DNA of 9,722 nucleotides from the NCBI GenBank assembly GCA_016219235.1, contig JACRBO010000521.1:1-9722 (forward strand), read 5' to 3'. The position numbers were made by a program, and so were the translations under genes. The notes under the pieces are model-generated. The model ran no database searches. It was not told the DNA's origin and saw only the letters and a program-made list of their open reading frames with translations. Every line of letters begins with the position of its first letter. The stretch's first letter is position 1. Shown here one piece after another: positions 1 through 6,584 of this stretch. Source of the DNA: Chloroflexota bacterium (GTDB taxonomy: Bacteria > Chloroflexota > Anaerolineae > Fen-1058).

Positions 1-50
1 GATCAACCTCCGCACGGCGATTGAGACGGCACGGGCGACCGAACCCGCGA

Positions 51-167
51 TCACAGATTTAACGTAGGCCAACACAACCAAACGATCGGGGGCGGCTGAT
101 AGGCTTGCAGCTGGCGCGCATTCTCGGGGGTGCGGTCGTTGAGTTCGAACAGGACGACGTGCGTGAG
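51..167 (-). pseudogene. Possible remnant of a Dabb (stress-responsive A/B barrel) domain protein
   Basis: Just downstream of the oligopeptidase B stop, one minus-strand frame reads LTHVVLFELNDRTPENARQL (codons between 167 and 108) and then runs into unrelated sequence and a TGA at 51-53. From memory, Dabb proteins begin very much like this (ITHIVLFKLKD-SPE...), are about 100 residues long and form a dimeric alpha/beta barrel. Here only about 20 residues of similarity are visible. No ATG, GTG or TTG start lies just before them in frame, and the expected second half of the domain is missing. I read it as a decayed fragment. It could also be a chance match, because the similarity is short and was judged by eye. 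No other gene was supported in bases 1-184. Confidence 0.3.
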
Positions 168-184
168 CGTGGGTAATCGCGTCT

Positions 185-2248
185 TTACCGCGCGCCGTTT
201 AACCGATCGATCAGGAAGGCATATTCCAGCGCGATCTCTTTGAGGTAGTCATAGCGGCCTGAAGCGCCCGCGTGGCCGGCGTCCATGTTGGTCTTCAGCA
301 GGATCAGGTTATGGCTGGTGGCGGCGGCACGCAACTTCGCCGCGAATTTGGCCGGTTCCCAGTAAGCCACGCGCGGATCGTTCAGGCCGGTCGTGATCAG
401 TACGTCAGGATAGTCCACCGCCCGGATGTTATCGTAAGGGGAGTAGGACATCAGATAATCGAATTGTTCCTTCTCCGCCGGATTGCCCCACTGGTCATAT
501 TCCATCGTCGTCAGGGGGATGCTGGCGTCGCTCATGGTGGTGACGACGTCGACGAACGGCACTTGTGCGATCACGGCCTGGTAGAGATCGGGGCGCATGG
601 TCAGGCACGCGCCGACCAGCAGGCCGCCCGCCGAGCCGCCCATGATGGCGAGATGATCGGTCGATGTGTACCCGGCCGCGATCAAGTGTTCAGCGCAAGC
701 GATGAAGTCTGTAAACGAGTTGCGTTTGTTGAACATCCGCCCGCCGTCATACCACGCCCGCCCCATGTCCGATCCGCCGCGAATGTGGCCGATGGCAAAG
801 ACAAAACCGCGCTGAATCAGGCTAAAGCGATTGGGGCTGAACGCGGCCTCGATGGTGAAACCATACGCGCCGTAGCCATACAGCAGCGTCGGATTGCGAC
901 CATTCTTCTCCAGCCCGCGCTTGTACACGATCGAGATCGGCACGAGCGTGCCATCGGGCGCGGTGGCGTGCAGTCGCTCGGTCACGTAGTCAGCCGGATT
1001 GTGACCGCTGGGAATTTCGTCTTGCTTCTTCAGTTCCCACGCGTGCGTATCGAAGTGATAGTCAATCACCGAGTTAGGTGTGATCAATGACGAGTAGGTG
1101 AAGCGCAGTCGATCGGTCTTGAATTCTGGATTAGTCGTGGGAGCAACGCTGTAGACCGGCTCCGGGAACGGTACATAGTGCACGTTACTGACAGCATCGG
1201 GCGCAGAGAGGCGAATCTGCGGCAAGCCGCCTTCGCGTTCAAACAGCACGAGGTGATTTTCAAAAGCGAGCGCGCCTTCGATCAAAACGTCCGATCGGTG
1301 CGGGAGAACCTCGCGCCAGTTGTCGGGCGATGTCGCCGTGACGGGCGTCGCCATCAGCCTGAAATTCAGGGCGTTTTCGTTGGTCACGACCAAAAACCGA
1401 TCGCCGTGATGCTCGATCGAGTATTCAATGCCCGGTCGGCGCGGCGCGAAGACCTGCCAGTCGGCGGTCGGTTGATCGGCAGGCAGAATTTGCCATTCGG
1501 ACGCCAACGTGGAATGCGACAGAATTTGCAGATAGGCACGGCTGCGCGACTTCAGCAGAAAGAGGTAATACGTTTCATCGCTCTCGGTGTACAGCAGCAC
1601 ATCTTGAGCGGGATCACTGCCCAGCATGTGCCGATGAAGCTGATACGGGCGCGTCGTCGCGTCGAGGGTGATATAGAAGAGCGTGGCGCTGTCGTTGGCC
1701 CACTCGGCGCCGCCGTGCGAATAGACATTGCCATACGTGTTGGGAATCGTCTCGGGATAGAGTGTGCCGTCGATCAAGTTCTTGATGTAGATCGTGCAAA
1801 TTTCAGTGCCGTCGAGATCGAGCGAGTACGCGAGTTTCTGATGATCGGGGCTGACCGAGTATGCGCCGACGCGGCAGAATTCACGGCCGGCGGCCAGCGC
1901 GTTTTGATCGAGCAGCAATTCTTCGGGGGCGTCCAATGCGCTGCGCTTGCGGCAGTACAGCGGATACTGCTTGCCCGTCTCATAGCGCGTGTAGTAAAAA
2001 TACTCGCCGCGCTGTTCAGGCACAGAGGCGTCGTCTTCTTTGAGGCGCGCCTTCATTTCTTCAAACAACTGCTGTTGCAGCGGCTGCGTATGCTGCAACA
2101 TTTCAGCCAGATAATCGTTCTCTGCCTTCAAATACTCCAGCACGGCCGGGTCTTCACGCTGGCGCAGCCAGAAATAATCGTCAACGCGGGTTTGGCCGTG
2201 TTGCGCAATGATGTGCGGGCGTTTGGGTGCGATAGGAAATTCAGGCAT
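185..2248 (-). CDS. ptrB: Oligopeptidase B (prolyl oligopeptidase family S9A)
   Basis: This is a serine peptidase that cleaves short peptides after basic residues (Arg/Lys), normally in the cytoplasm; no signal peptide is visible. The 687-residue length is typical of the family. Residues about 7-410 are the beta-propeller lid domain, opening with the family-typical RVDDYFWLR at 21-29. Residues about 420-687 are the alpha/beta-hydrolase domain. The catalytic triad is visible: Ser539 in GGSAGG, Asp624 in GLNDPRV and His659 in MDAGHAG. Glu583 and Asp585 in TMEYDQWGNP align with the acidic pair (Glu576/Glu578 in enterobacterial OpdB) that selects P1 arginine, which favours oligopeptidase B over prolyl oligopeptidase. 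The ATG start has an AAGGAG Shine-Dalgarno five bases upstream. It lies 12 bases after the NUDIX gene and is the last gene of that operon. Confidence 0.93.
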   Translation of the reverse strand: MPEFPIAPKRPHIIAQHGQTRVDDYFWLRQREDPAVLEYLKAENDYLAEMLQHTQPLQQQLFEEMKARLKEDDASVPEQRGEYFYYTRYETGKQYPLYCRKRSALDAPEELLLDQNALAAGREFCRVGAYSVSPDHQKLAYSLDLDGTEICTIYIKNLIDGTLYPETIPNTYGNVYSHGGAEWANDSATLFYITLDATTRPYQLHRHMLGSDPAQDVLLYTESDETYYLFLLKSRSRAYLQILSHSTLASEWQILPADQPTADWQVFAPRRPGIEYSIEHHGDRFLVVTNENALNFRLMATPVTATSPDNWREVLPHRSDVLIEGALAFENHLVLFEREGGLPQIRLSAPDAVSNVHYVPFPEPVYSVAPTTNPEFKTDRLRFTYSSLITPNSVIDYHFDTHAWELKKQDEIPSGHNPADYVTERLHATAPDGTLVPISIVYKRGLEKNGRNPTLLYGYGAYGFTIEAAFSPNRFSLIQRGFVFAIGHIRGGSDMGRAWYDGGRMFNKRNSFTDFIACAEHLIAAGYTSTDHLAIMGGSAGGLLVGACLTMRPDLYQAVIAQVPFVDVVTTMSDASIPLTTMEYDQWGNPAEKEQFDYLMSYSPYDNIRAVDYPDVLITTGLNDPRVAYWEPAKFAAKLRAAATSHNLILLKTNMDAGHAGASGRYDYLKEIALEYAFLIDRLNGAR

Positions 2249-2260
2249 GATGACTCCTTC

Positions 2261-2701
2261 TCACGCTTGCTGCGCCAGCGCCCGCCGCGCCCGTCGGATA
2301 AACTCGCGCTCCGATTCATACGTGGTCAGGCGCTCGGCTTCGTCACGCTTGACCCACTTGCGCTGGAAGTTTTCGTGCGCGTACTGCGGGCCGGTGTAGG
2401 TCTGTTCGCTGTCGAGTTGCATCAAGAAATAAGACTCGGTGCGCGTGACTTCGCGGTCTTTGAGATAATCGTAGAAGGTGTGCGTGTACGAACCGAGGTC
2501 GGCCACGATCGTCACCTCGGCGTAACCGGTCTCTTCCTGCACTTCACGCACGGCGGCTTGCTCGCGCGTTTCGCCCGGCTCAATGTGGCCTTTGGGCAAA
2601 CGTAGTTCCCTGCGACCGGGACGCTCCAACAGTAAAAACCACACGCCATTCTCGCGGACGACCACCCCCCCGGCGGCCTGATAGCGGATGGGTTTATTCA
2701 T
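2261..2701 (-). CDS. NUDIX hydrolase
   Basis: This 146-residue protein is a single NUDIX domain, a family that hydrolyses nucleoside diphosphates linked to another moiety using divalent metal. The full Nudix box is at 38-60: Gly38, Glu44, Arg52-Glu53, Glu56-Glu57 and Gly59 match GX5EX7REUXEEXGU, with Tyr60 in the last hydrophobic position. The context RLPKGHIEPGET is typical of the diadenosine-polyphosphate/MutT-like branch, but the substrate cannot be read from sequence. The start chosen is MNKPIRY at 2701, whose ATG overlaps the thioesterase stop as ATGA, implying translational coupling. The frame stays open further upstream to about 3049, but that part lies inside the thioesterase gene in another frame and is not credible protein. 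The stop is 12 bases before oligopeptidase B. Confidence 0.9.
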   Translation of the reverse strand: MNKPIRYQAAGGVVVRENGVWFLLLERPGRRELRLPKGHIEPGETREQAAVREVQEETGYAEVTIVADLGSYTHTFYDYLKDREVTRTESYFLMQLDSEQTYTGPQYAHENFQRKWVKRDEAERLTTYESEREFIRRARRALAQQA

Positions 2702-3177
2702 GGCTGACCTGCCCGTTTCGCGCGCGCCAACCGATCGGCCTGGCGTTGCTGCCCGTTCGCCCAGCGCTGCCGCTCGTCGTCGGTCTCGATCAACAGGCCG
2801 GGAACTTCGCTGGGCCGCCCCGCTTGATCGAGCGCGACGAAGACCAGAAAGGCGTCGTTGGTGTGGGTCTTGTTGCCCGTCAAAATATCTTCTGCCTCCA
2901 CGTGCACTTCCACTTCCATCGAGGTGCGCCCCACAAACGTCAGACGCGCCGTAAACGTCACCAGATCGCCCACGTGCACCGGCGACAAAAACCGCAGCGA
3001 GTCCACCGCCACCGTCACAGCCGGCCGGCGCGCATGCCGCATCGCGCACAGGCCGCCCGCCTCGTCGATGAGTTTCATCACCCAGCCGCCGTGCACATTG
3101 CCCAGATTATTGGCGTGCTCCGGCTGCATGAATTGAGTCAGCACGACCATGGACTCGGCTACTCGTTTACCTTCCAC
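2698..3177 (-). CDS. Acyl-CoA thioesterase, hotdog fold (YciA/BACH type)
   Basis: This family hydrolyses acyl-CoA to free fatty acid and CoA in the cytoplasm. With the GTG start at 3177 the protein is 159 residues with one hotdog domain at about 5-120. The signature HANNLGNVHGGWVMKLIDEAGG is at 21-42. Its conserved Asn (23/24) and Asp38 correspond to the catalytic Asn/Asp of the YciA/BACH family, and the typical VTVAVDSLRFLSPVHVGD strand follows at 54-71. The C-terminal tail (about 130-159) is charged and probably helical. The frame allows an earlier GTG at 3204, but that codon sits in the T-tract of the preceding terminator and has no ribosome site. The GTG at 3177 has AAGGAG five bases upstream, so I prefer it. 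The gene overlaps the NUDIX start by four bases. Sitting next to acpP it may belong to lipid metabolism, which is an inference. Confidence 0.9.
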   Translation of the reverse strand: MEGKRVAESMVVLTQFMQPEHANNLGNVHGGWVMKLIDEAGGLCAMRHARRPAVTVAVDSLRFLSPVHVGDLVTFTARLTFVGRTSMEVEVHVEAEDILTGNKTHTNDAFLVFVALDQAGRPSEVPGLLIETDDERQRWANGQQRQADRLARAKRAGQP

Positions 3178-3182
3178 ACCGG

Positions 3183-3188
3183 CTCCTT
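3183..3188 (-). promoter_or_regulatory. Ribosome binding site deciding the thioesterase start
   Basis: The minus strand reads AAGGAG, then CCGGT, then GTG at 3177. This five-base spacing is near ideal and supports the shorter GTG start over the GTG at 3204. Confidence 0.7.
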
Positions 3189-3204
3189 GCCTGATAGTCA
3201 ACAC

Positions 3205-3232
3205 AAAACGGCCACCGACTCATCGGTGGCCG
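3205..3232 (-). terminator. Intrinsic terminator downstream of acpP
   Basis: A perfect 10-bp stem (3209-3218 with 3223-3232; CGGCCACCGA and its complement) closes a four-base loop (3219-3222). On the minus strand it is followed by TTTTGTGTT. It lies 36 bases after the acpP stop and 27 bases before the preferred thioesterase start. It should end most acpP transcripts, so the downstream three-gene operon needs either read-through or a promoter inside or just after acpP, and I saw no convincing one. Confidence 0.85.
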
Positions 3233-3268
3233 CCGTCGAACGACAAACACGATCGGACGCGACCGAGT

Positions 3269-3523
3269 TTAGGCCTTGGCGCGCGCCATGATGTATTCGA
3301 CCGCCCCGCCGACGGTCGTGATCGTTTGCGCATCCTCATCGGAGATCTCGGCGTTGAACTTCTCTTCAAACGCCATAATCAACTCGACCAGGTCCAGCGA
3401 GTCGGCTTCGAGTTCTTCGCGGAAGCGCGCAGTCTCGACCACCTTCGACTTGTCGACGCCCAGCAATTCGCTGATAATGCCTTGAATTTGGGTGTAGACT
3501 TCGGCGCGATCCAATTCTGCCAT
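3269..3523 (-). CDS. acpP: Acyl carrier protein
   Basis: This 84-residue acidic protein carries the growing acyl chain on a 4'-phosphopantetheine arm during fatty acid synthesis. The attachment serine is Ser42 in EADSLDLVELIMAFEEKF, the family's DSL motif at the start of helix II. The helix I region ELLGVDKSKV and the helix II/III acidic segments are in their usual order, and the length is normal for a bacterial ACP. The ATG is preceded by AAGGAG (plus-strand 3532-3537) with eight bases between, a strong site. The gene has its own promoter (TTGACA-16-TACAAT) and a terminator immediately after it, so it is probably expressed mainly as a single-gene, high-level transcript. Confidence 0.95.
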   Translation of the reverse strand: MAELDRAEVYTQIQGIISELLGVDKSKVVETARFREELEADSLDLVELIMAFEEKFNAEISDEDAQTITTVGGAVEYIMARAKA

Positions 3524-3562
3524 GTTGTTATCTCCTTAGTTGGCCCGTTGGGAATTGGGCCT

Positions 3563-3590
3563 ATTGTAATGTTTGACTTAAAATTGTCAA
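3563..3590 (-). promoter_or_regulatory. Predicted promoter of acpP
   Basis: On the minus strand TTGACA (3585-3590) is followed by 16 bases and TACAAT (3563-3568), a near-consensus housekeeping sigma promoter. It predicts a leader of about 30 bases ending in the acpP ribosome site. A weak GGCCC/GGGCC hairpin (3542-3546 with 3557-3561) lies in or at the start of that leader. Confidence 0.7.
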
Positions 3591-3603
3591 GGAGTCCTTG
3601 ACA
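3585..3603. promoter_or_regulatory. 19-bp perfect palindrome spanning both divergent -35 boxes (candidate operator)
   Basis: TGTCAAGGAGTCCTTGACA is a perfect inverted repeat with 9-bp arms and one central base. Its two ends are the -35 hexamers of acpP (leftward) and fni (rightward). A further TTGAC at 3573-3577 forms a second, looser inverted pair with GTCAA at 3586-3590. The symmetry would suit a dimeric regulator blocking both promoters, or it may simply be two back-to-back -35 boxes that happen to share flanks. Confidence 0.5.
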
Positions 3604-3625
3604 TCCGTTGCGGACGTGTTACCAT
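3598..3625 (+). promoter_or_regulatory. Predicted promoter of fni
   Basis: Consensus TTGACA (3598-3603) is followed by 16 bases and TACCAT (3620-3625), a weaker -10 with four of six matches. Transcription would begin near 3632, giving a leader of about 55 bases before fni. A TATAAC at 3635-3640 is a better -10 sequence but lacks a suitably spaced -35. Confidence 0.5.
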
Positions 3626-3686
3626 CTCCAACGATATAACCCGCGTCGCGCCAAAGAGTTGCGCGAGATTTCGCTCAAGGAGCCGC

Positions 3687-4709
3687 ATGAGTATCGAACG
3701 CCGTAAAGCCGATCACATTCGCATCAACCTGGATGAAGACGTCGGGTTCGATCGATTGACCGTCGGCTTTGAACAGTACCGATTTATCCATCAAGCGTTG
3801 CCGGAACTGGACTTAAAGGCGGTTTCGCTCGCCACCCGATTGTTCCACAAATCCCTACAGGCCCCGGTCCTGATCTCGTCCATGACGGGCGGCACCGGGC
3901 AGGCGCGGCAGATTAACCTGAATCTGGCGCAGGCCGCGCAGCACTACGGTGTGGCGATGGGCCTCGGCTCGCAGCGGGCGGGCATCCAGCACCCGGAAGT
4001 GGCCGACACTTTCAAAGTCCGCTCGGTTGCGCCGGACATTCTACTGTTTGCCAACCTGGGCGCGGTACAGTTTAACTACGGCTACGATGTGGAACACTGC
4101 TATGAAGCCGTGCAGATGATCGAAGCCGACGCGCTGATCCTGCACCTGAATCCGCTCCAAGAAGCCGTCCAGCCAGAAGGCGACGTGAACTTCAGCGGCC
4201 TCGCCCAAAAGATCGAAGTGGTGTGCAAGCGACTACCCGTGCCCGTTATTGCTAAAGAGGTCGGCTGGGGCATCAGTGAACAGGCTGCCAGAATGCTCGC
4301 GGATGCCGGCGTGGCCGCGATCGATGTGGCGGGGTCGGGTGGTACTTCGTGGAGCCAGGTAGAATTGTTCCGCGCCCCCGACGATCTCCACCGGCGCGTG
4401 GCGGCCGCCTTCCGCGACTGGGGCATCCCTACCAGCGAATCTGTCCAGATGGTCAAGCGCGCCGCGCCCAACCTGCCCGTGATCGCGTCCGGCGGCATCC
4501 GATCGGGTATCGACATCGCCAAAGCCATCGCCCTCGGCGCGACGCTGGGCGGCATGGCGGGACCGTTTCTGAAAGCAGCCACGATTTCATCGGAAGCCGT
4601 CATGGAGACACTGGAAGAGACCGTTCGCGTGCTGCGCATCGCCATGTTCGCGGCGGGTGCGGGCAGCATCGAGGCGCTGCAGAAGACGCCGTTGATTCGT
4701 GATCGGTAA
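3687..4709 (+). CDS. fni: Type 2 isopentenyl-diphosphate delta-isomerase (FMN-dependent)
   Basis: This cytoplasmic flavoenzyme interconverts isopentenyl and dimethylallyl diphosphate, using reduced FMN and Mg2+. The 340-residue length fits the family, which is a TIM barrel. Visible signatures are the N-terminal RKADHI (6-11), SSMTGG (64-69) for flavin binding, GSQRAG (94-99), HLNPLQE (153-159) whose Gln158/Glu159 correspond to the active-site Gln and the Mg2+-binding Glu, AKEVGWGIS (189-197), [10 protein letters not shown] (213-222) and the FMN-phosphate loop ASGGIRSG (267-274). The ATG start has AAGGAG four bases upstream. The next gene uses the isomerase product, so the pair likely forms an isoprenoid operon. 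A promoter sits in the divergent region shared with acpP. No residue that I know to be essential is missing. Confidence 0.95.
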   Translation: MSIERRKADHIRINLDEDVGFDRLTVGFEQYRFIHQALPELDLKAVSLATRLFHKSLQAPVLISSMTGGTGQARQINLNLAQAAQHYGVAMGLGSQRAGIQHPEVADTFKVRSVAPDILLFANLGAVQFNYGYDVEHCYEAVQMIEADALILHLNPLQEAVQPEGDVNFSGLAQKIEVVCKRLPVPVIAKEVGWGISEQAARMLADAGVAAIDVAGSGGTSWSQVELFRAPDDLHRRVAAAFRDWGIPTSESVQMVKRAAPNLPVIASGGIRSGIDIAKAIALGATLGGMAGPFLKAATISSEAVMETLEETVRVLRIAMFAAGAGSIEALQKTPLIRDR

Positions 4710-4785
4710 TCGGCCCATTGGTAATTGGTCAATCGGTAATCGGTCGATTGGTCAACCAGTTACCAATCACCAGTTACCAATTACC
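4705..4785. repeat. 15-bp tandem repeat with inverted 14-bp copies in the fni-synthase spacer
   Basis: GGTAAT recurs exactly every 15 bases at 4705, 4720 and 4735, with a degenerate fourth copy (GGTCAA) at 4750. The units read like GGTAATCGGTCGATT. Two near-identical 14-base units in the opposite sense follow: AGTTACCAATCACC (4758-4771) and AGTTACCAATTACC (4772-4785). The outer arms TGGTAATTGGT (4719-4729) and ACCAATTACCA (4776-4786) are perfectly complementary over 11 bp, so the transcript could fold. The first unit overlaps the fni stop codon and the last ends 11 bases before the next start codon. Confidence 0.8.
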
Positions 4786-4796
4786 ATCTTCTCACT

Positions 4797-5807
4797 ATGA
4801 CACTATCACACTACTTTACTAAATATCTCCCCGCCATCGATGCCGAAATGCGGCAGGTCGTCAGTCCGCCGCAGTGTGAGGCTGCGTTCGATGTGTTTTA
4901 CGGTATGCTGCACTATCACCTCGGCTGGGTCGATGCAGAGTTCAGGCCCGCCCTGTCTGATTCTGGCAAACGCTTGCGTCCTATCCTGACGCTGCTCGCG
5001 TGTGAAGCCGCCGGCGGCGACTGGCAAAGCGCCCTGCCCGCCGCCGCCTCGATTGAATTGCTGCACAACTTCTCGCTGATCCACGACGACATCGAAGATG
5101 GCGATACGACGCGGCGCGGCCGTGCCACGCTGTGGACGATCTGGGGCAAGCCGCAGGCTATCAACGCCGGCGATGCGCTGTTCACGTTGGCGCACGTCGC
5201 CCTGGGCGGCATGGTCGCACGCAACGTGCCGCCCGCGCGCCGCCTCTCCGTGCGTGAGCGCTTCGATCAGGCCTGCCTCGCCCTGACGCAGGGCCAGCAC
5301 CTCGATCTGAGTTTCGAGTCACGAACCAGCATCACCGAAGCCGAATATCTGCGCATGATTGGCGGCAAGACGGCGGCCCTGGTCGCAAGCGCGTGCGCGA
5401 TCGGCGCAATCGTGGCCGGGAGCGAAGTGGCCGCGTACTATGAAAACTTCGGGCGAGAAGTGGGCTTTGCCTTCCAGATTCAGGATGATCTACTTGGCAT
5501 CTGGGGCGACCCCGCACTTACAGGCAAACCCGCCGGCAACGATATTCGCCAGCGCAAGAAATCGCTGCCCGTAGCGTACGGACTTGATCGAAGCGAACGA
5601 CTGCGAGAACTTTACGCCGCCGCCGACATCGACATCGCCGCCGTCAACACCGAGTTAGATCACGTCGGCGCTCGCGACTACGCCGCAGTGATGGCGAGCC
5701 AGCACCATCAGCGCGCGCTCGACGCCCTCAACGCCTCCGGCCGCGACAATGCCGCCACCGACGCCTTGCGCGAACTGGCAAACAGCCTGCTCAATCGAAC
5801 GGCGTAA
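4797..5807 (+). CDS. Short-chain polyprenyl diphosphate synthase (GGPP/FPP synthase type)
   Basis: This trans-prenyltransferase condenses isopentenyl diphosphate onto allylic diphosphates. It is a 336-residue all-helical family member. Visible motifs are GKRLRP (57-62), the first aspartate-rich motif DDIED (97-101) followed by RRG (106-108), GGKTAAL (189-195), and the second motif QDDLLGIWGD (229-238) with the trailing GKPAGNDI and KKSLP. Gly234 replaces the fifth-position Asp of classical DDxxD; from memory this variant is usual in actinobacterial and similar enzymes, so it is probably functional. Phe92, five residues before DDIED, is the chain-length position where an aromatic residue limits products to about C15-C20. 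The ATG start has no Shine-Dalgarno sequence; its leader is the spacer repeat. It probably works directly downstream of fni. The exact product length is not provable here. Confidence 0.9.
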   Translation: MTLSHYFTKYLPAIDAEMRQVVSPPQCEAAFDVFYGMLHYHLGWVDAEFRPALSDSGKRLRPILTLLACEAAGGDWQSALPAAASIELLHNFSLIHDDIEDGDTTRRGRATLWTIWGKPQAINAGDALFTLAHVALGGMVARNVPPARRLSVRERFDQACLALTQGQHLDLSFESRTSITEAEYLRMIGGKTAALVASACAIGAIVAGSEVAAYYENFGREVGFAFQIQDDLLGIWGDPALTGKPAGNDIRQRKKSLPVAYGLDRSERLRELYAAADIDIAAVNTELDHVGARDYAAVMASQHHQRALDALNASGRDNAATDALRELANSLLNRTA

Positions 5808-5837
5808 AGCAACGGTTTCCAGATTGACAGGCGCTCA

Positions 5838-6008
5838 TGTCATTCCCGCACGCTTTCGCCTGGCGCGTCGCCGGCACAACATGCCGGGTACGACGTGGTG
5901 GGAATCCAGCGGCTCCGATTTGGTAAGCCGTCGATAGTCGATCTGGATGCCCGACACGCCCTGTCCGCGAAGCGGGGGCGCGCCTGGCGAAAACATTCGG
6001 GCATGACA
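5838..6008. repeat. 171-bp composite palindromic element between the synthase and mug
   Basis: The ends, 5838-5865 and 5981-6008, are inverted repeats matching at 23 of 28 positions and bounded by TGTCAT and ATGACA. Inside lies a second inverted pair, GGGAATCCAG (5900-5909) and CTGGATGCCC (5943-5952), plus small perfect hairpins CCGGCA-caaca-TGCCGG (5871-5887) and CCGC-gaa-GCGG (5965-5975). The TGTCATTCCCGC/GGGAATCCAG modules resemble, from memory, a very widespread family of bacterial dispersed repeats. No clear target-site duplication and no coding capacity were found. The element fills most of the 217-base gap and ends 16 bases before the mug start, so any mug-specific promoter must lie within it or upstream. 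Confidence 0.75.
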
Positions 6009-6024
6009 GATCGAGAACTGAACC

Positions 6025-6576
6025 ATGCCCTACAAACCCACGCCCGCCGAACTGCAAGCAGCCACCGACAAATTCATCCCCGATGTACTCGCACCCAACT
6101 TGCGCGTCGTATTTTGCGGCATCAATCCGGGCTTGTATTCGGGCGCGGTCGGCCATCATTTCGCGCGACCGGGCAATCGCTTCTGGCCGGCGCTGCACGC
6201 CTCGGGCTTCACACCGCGCCAGTTCAAGCCAGCAGAACAATTCGAACTGCTGAACCTGAACCTCGGCCTCACCAACATCGCGGCGCGCACCACCGCTCAC
6301 GCCGATGAACTATCGGCCAGTGAATTGATCGCGGGGATGAAAAACCTTGAAATCAAGGTCGCGCACTATCGCCCAGCCGTGCTGGCCGTGTTGGGCATCA
6401 GCGCCTATCGCATCGCATGGGAATTGCCTAAAGCGGAGTTGGGCTTGCAGCATGATCCGTGGCATGCCACTCGCGTGTGGATCCTGCCCAATCCCAGCGG
6501 TCTGAACGCACACTACACACCGGCTAAATTAGCCGTGCAATTTAGTGAGCTGCGTGAGTTTGCCTTTCAACAATGA
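6025..6576 (+). CDS. mug: G/U mismatch-specific DNA glycosylase (Mug family)
   Basis: This DNA repair enzyme of the uracil-DNA glycosylase superfamily removes uracil (and ethenocytosine in E. coli Mug) from mispairs with guanine. The 183-residue protein shows motif 1, GINPGLYSG (32-40), whose Asn34 corresponds to the catalytic Asn18 of E. coli Mug. It is followed by the family stretch HHFARPGNRFWPAL (44-57), LTNIAART (82-89), and the LPNPSGLN loop (154-161) that wedges into the DNA and reads the opposite guanine. The ATG at 6025 gives a normal N-terminus, but no good Shine-Dalgarno sequence precedes it. It may be read from the fni promoter or from the repeat element. It ends eight bases from the convergent EEP gene, with no obvious terminator between them. 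Confidence 0.93.
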   Translation: MPYKPTPAELQAATDKFIPDVLAPNLRVVFCGINPGLYSGAVGHHFARPGNRFWPALHASGFTPRQFKPAEQFELLNLNLGLTNIAARTTAHADELSASELIAGMKNLEIKVAHYRPAVLAVLGISAYRIAWELPKAELGLQHDPWHATRVWILPNPSGLNAHYTPAKLAVQFSELREFAFQQ

Positions 6577-6584
6577 CCCGACAG

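Noticed and set aside
2..67. Plus-strand frame ending at TAG (65-67), possible C-terminus of a gene entering from the left
   Set aside because: Only about 21 codons are visible and no family was recognised. It also overlaps the Dabb-like remnant, so it is too short to support.
272..2605. Long plus-strand open frames opposite oligopeptidase B and the NUDIX gene (272-1090 and 1178-2605)
   Set aside because: They lie antisense to genes with intact catalytic motifs. They encode Arg/His-rich, motif-free protein and have no promoter or ribosome site.
2702..3049. N-terminal extension of the NUDIX protein (to 262 residues)
   Set aside because: It overlaps the thioesterase gene in another frame and its composition is Ala/Gly/Arg-rich. 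The ATGA-coupled ATG at 2701 gives a normal NUDIX domain.
5487..5520. Apparent loss of the last Asp in the second aspartate-rich motif of the prenyl synthase (DDLLG)
   Set aside because: DDLLGIWGD followed by GKPAGNDI and KKSLP is, as I recall it, a normal variant in actinobacterial-type enzymes, so I do not call the gene inactive.
5791..6300. 169-residue minus-strand frame over the synthase-mug gap
   Set aside because: It crosses the palindromic element and is antisense to the conserved N-terminal half of mug. No domain was recognised.
6521..6535. Perfect 15-base inverted repeat CGGCTAAATTAGCCG near the end of mug
   Set aside because: It is inside the coding sequence, has no T-tract and has no partner site. 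It is compatible with chance.
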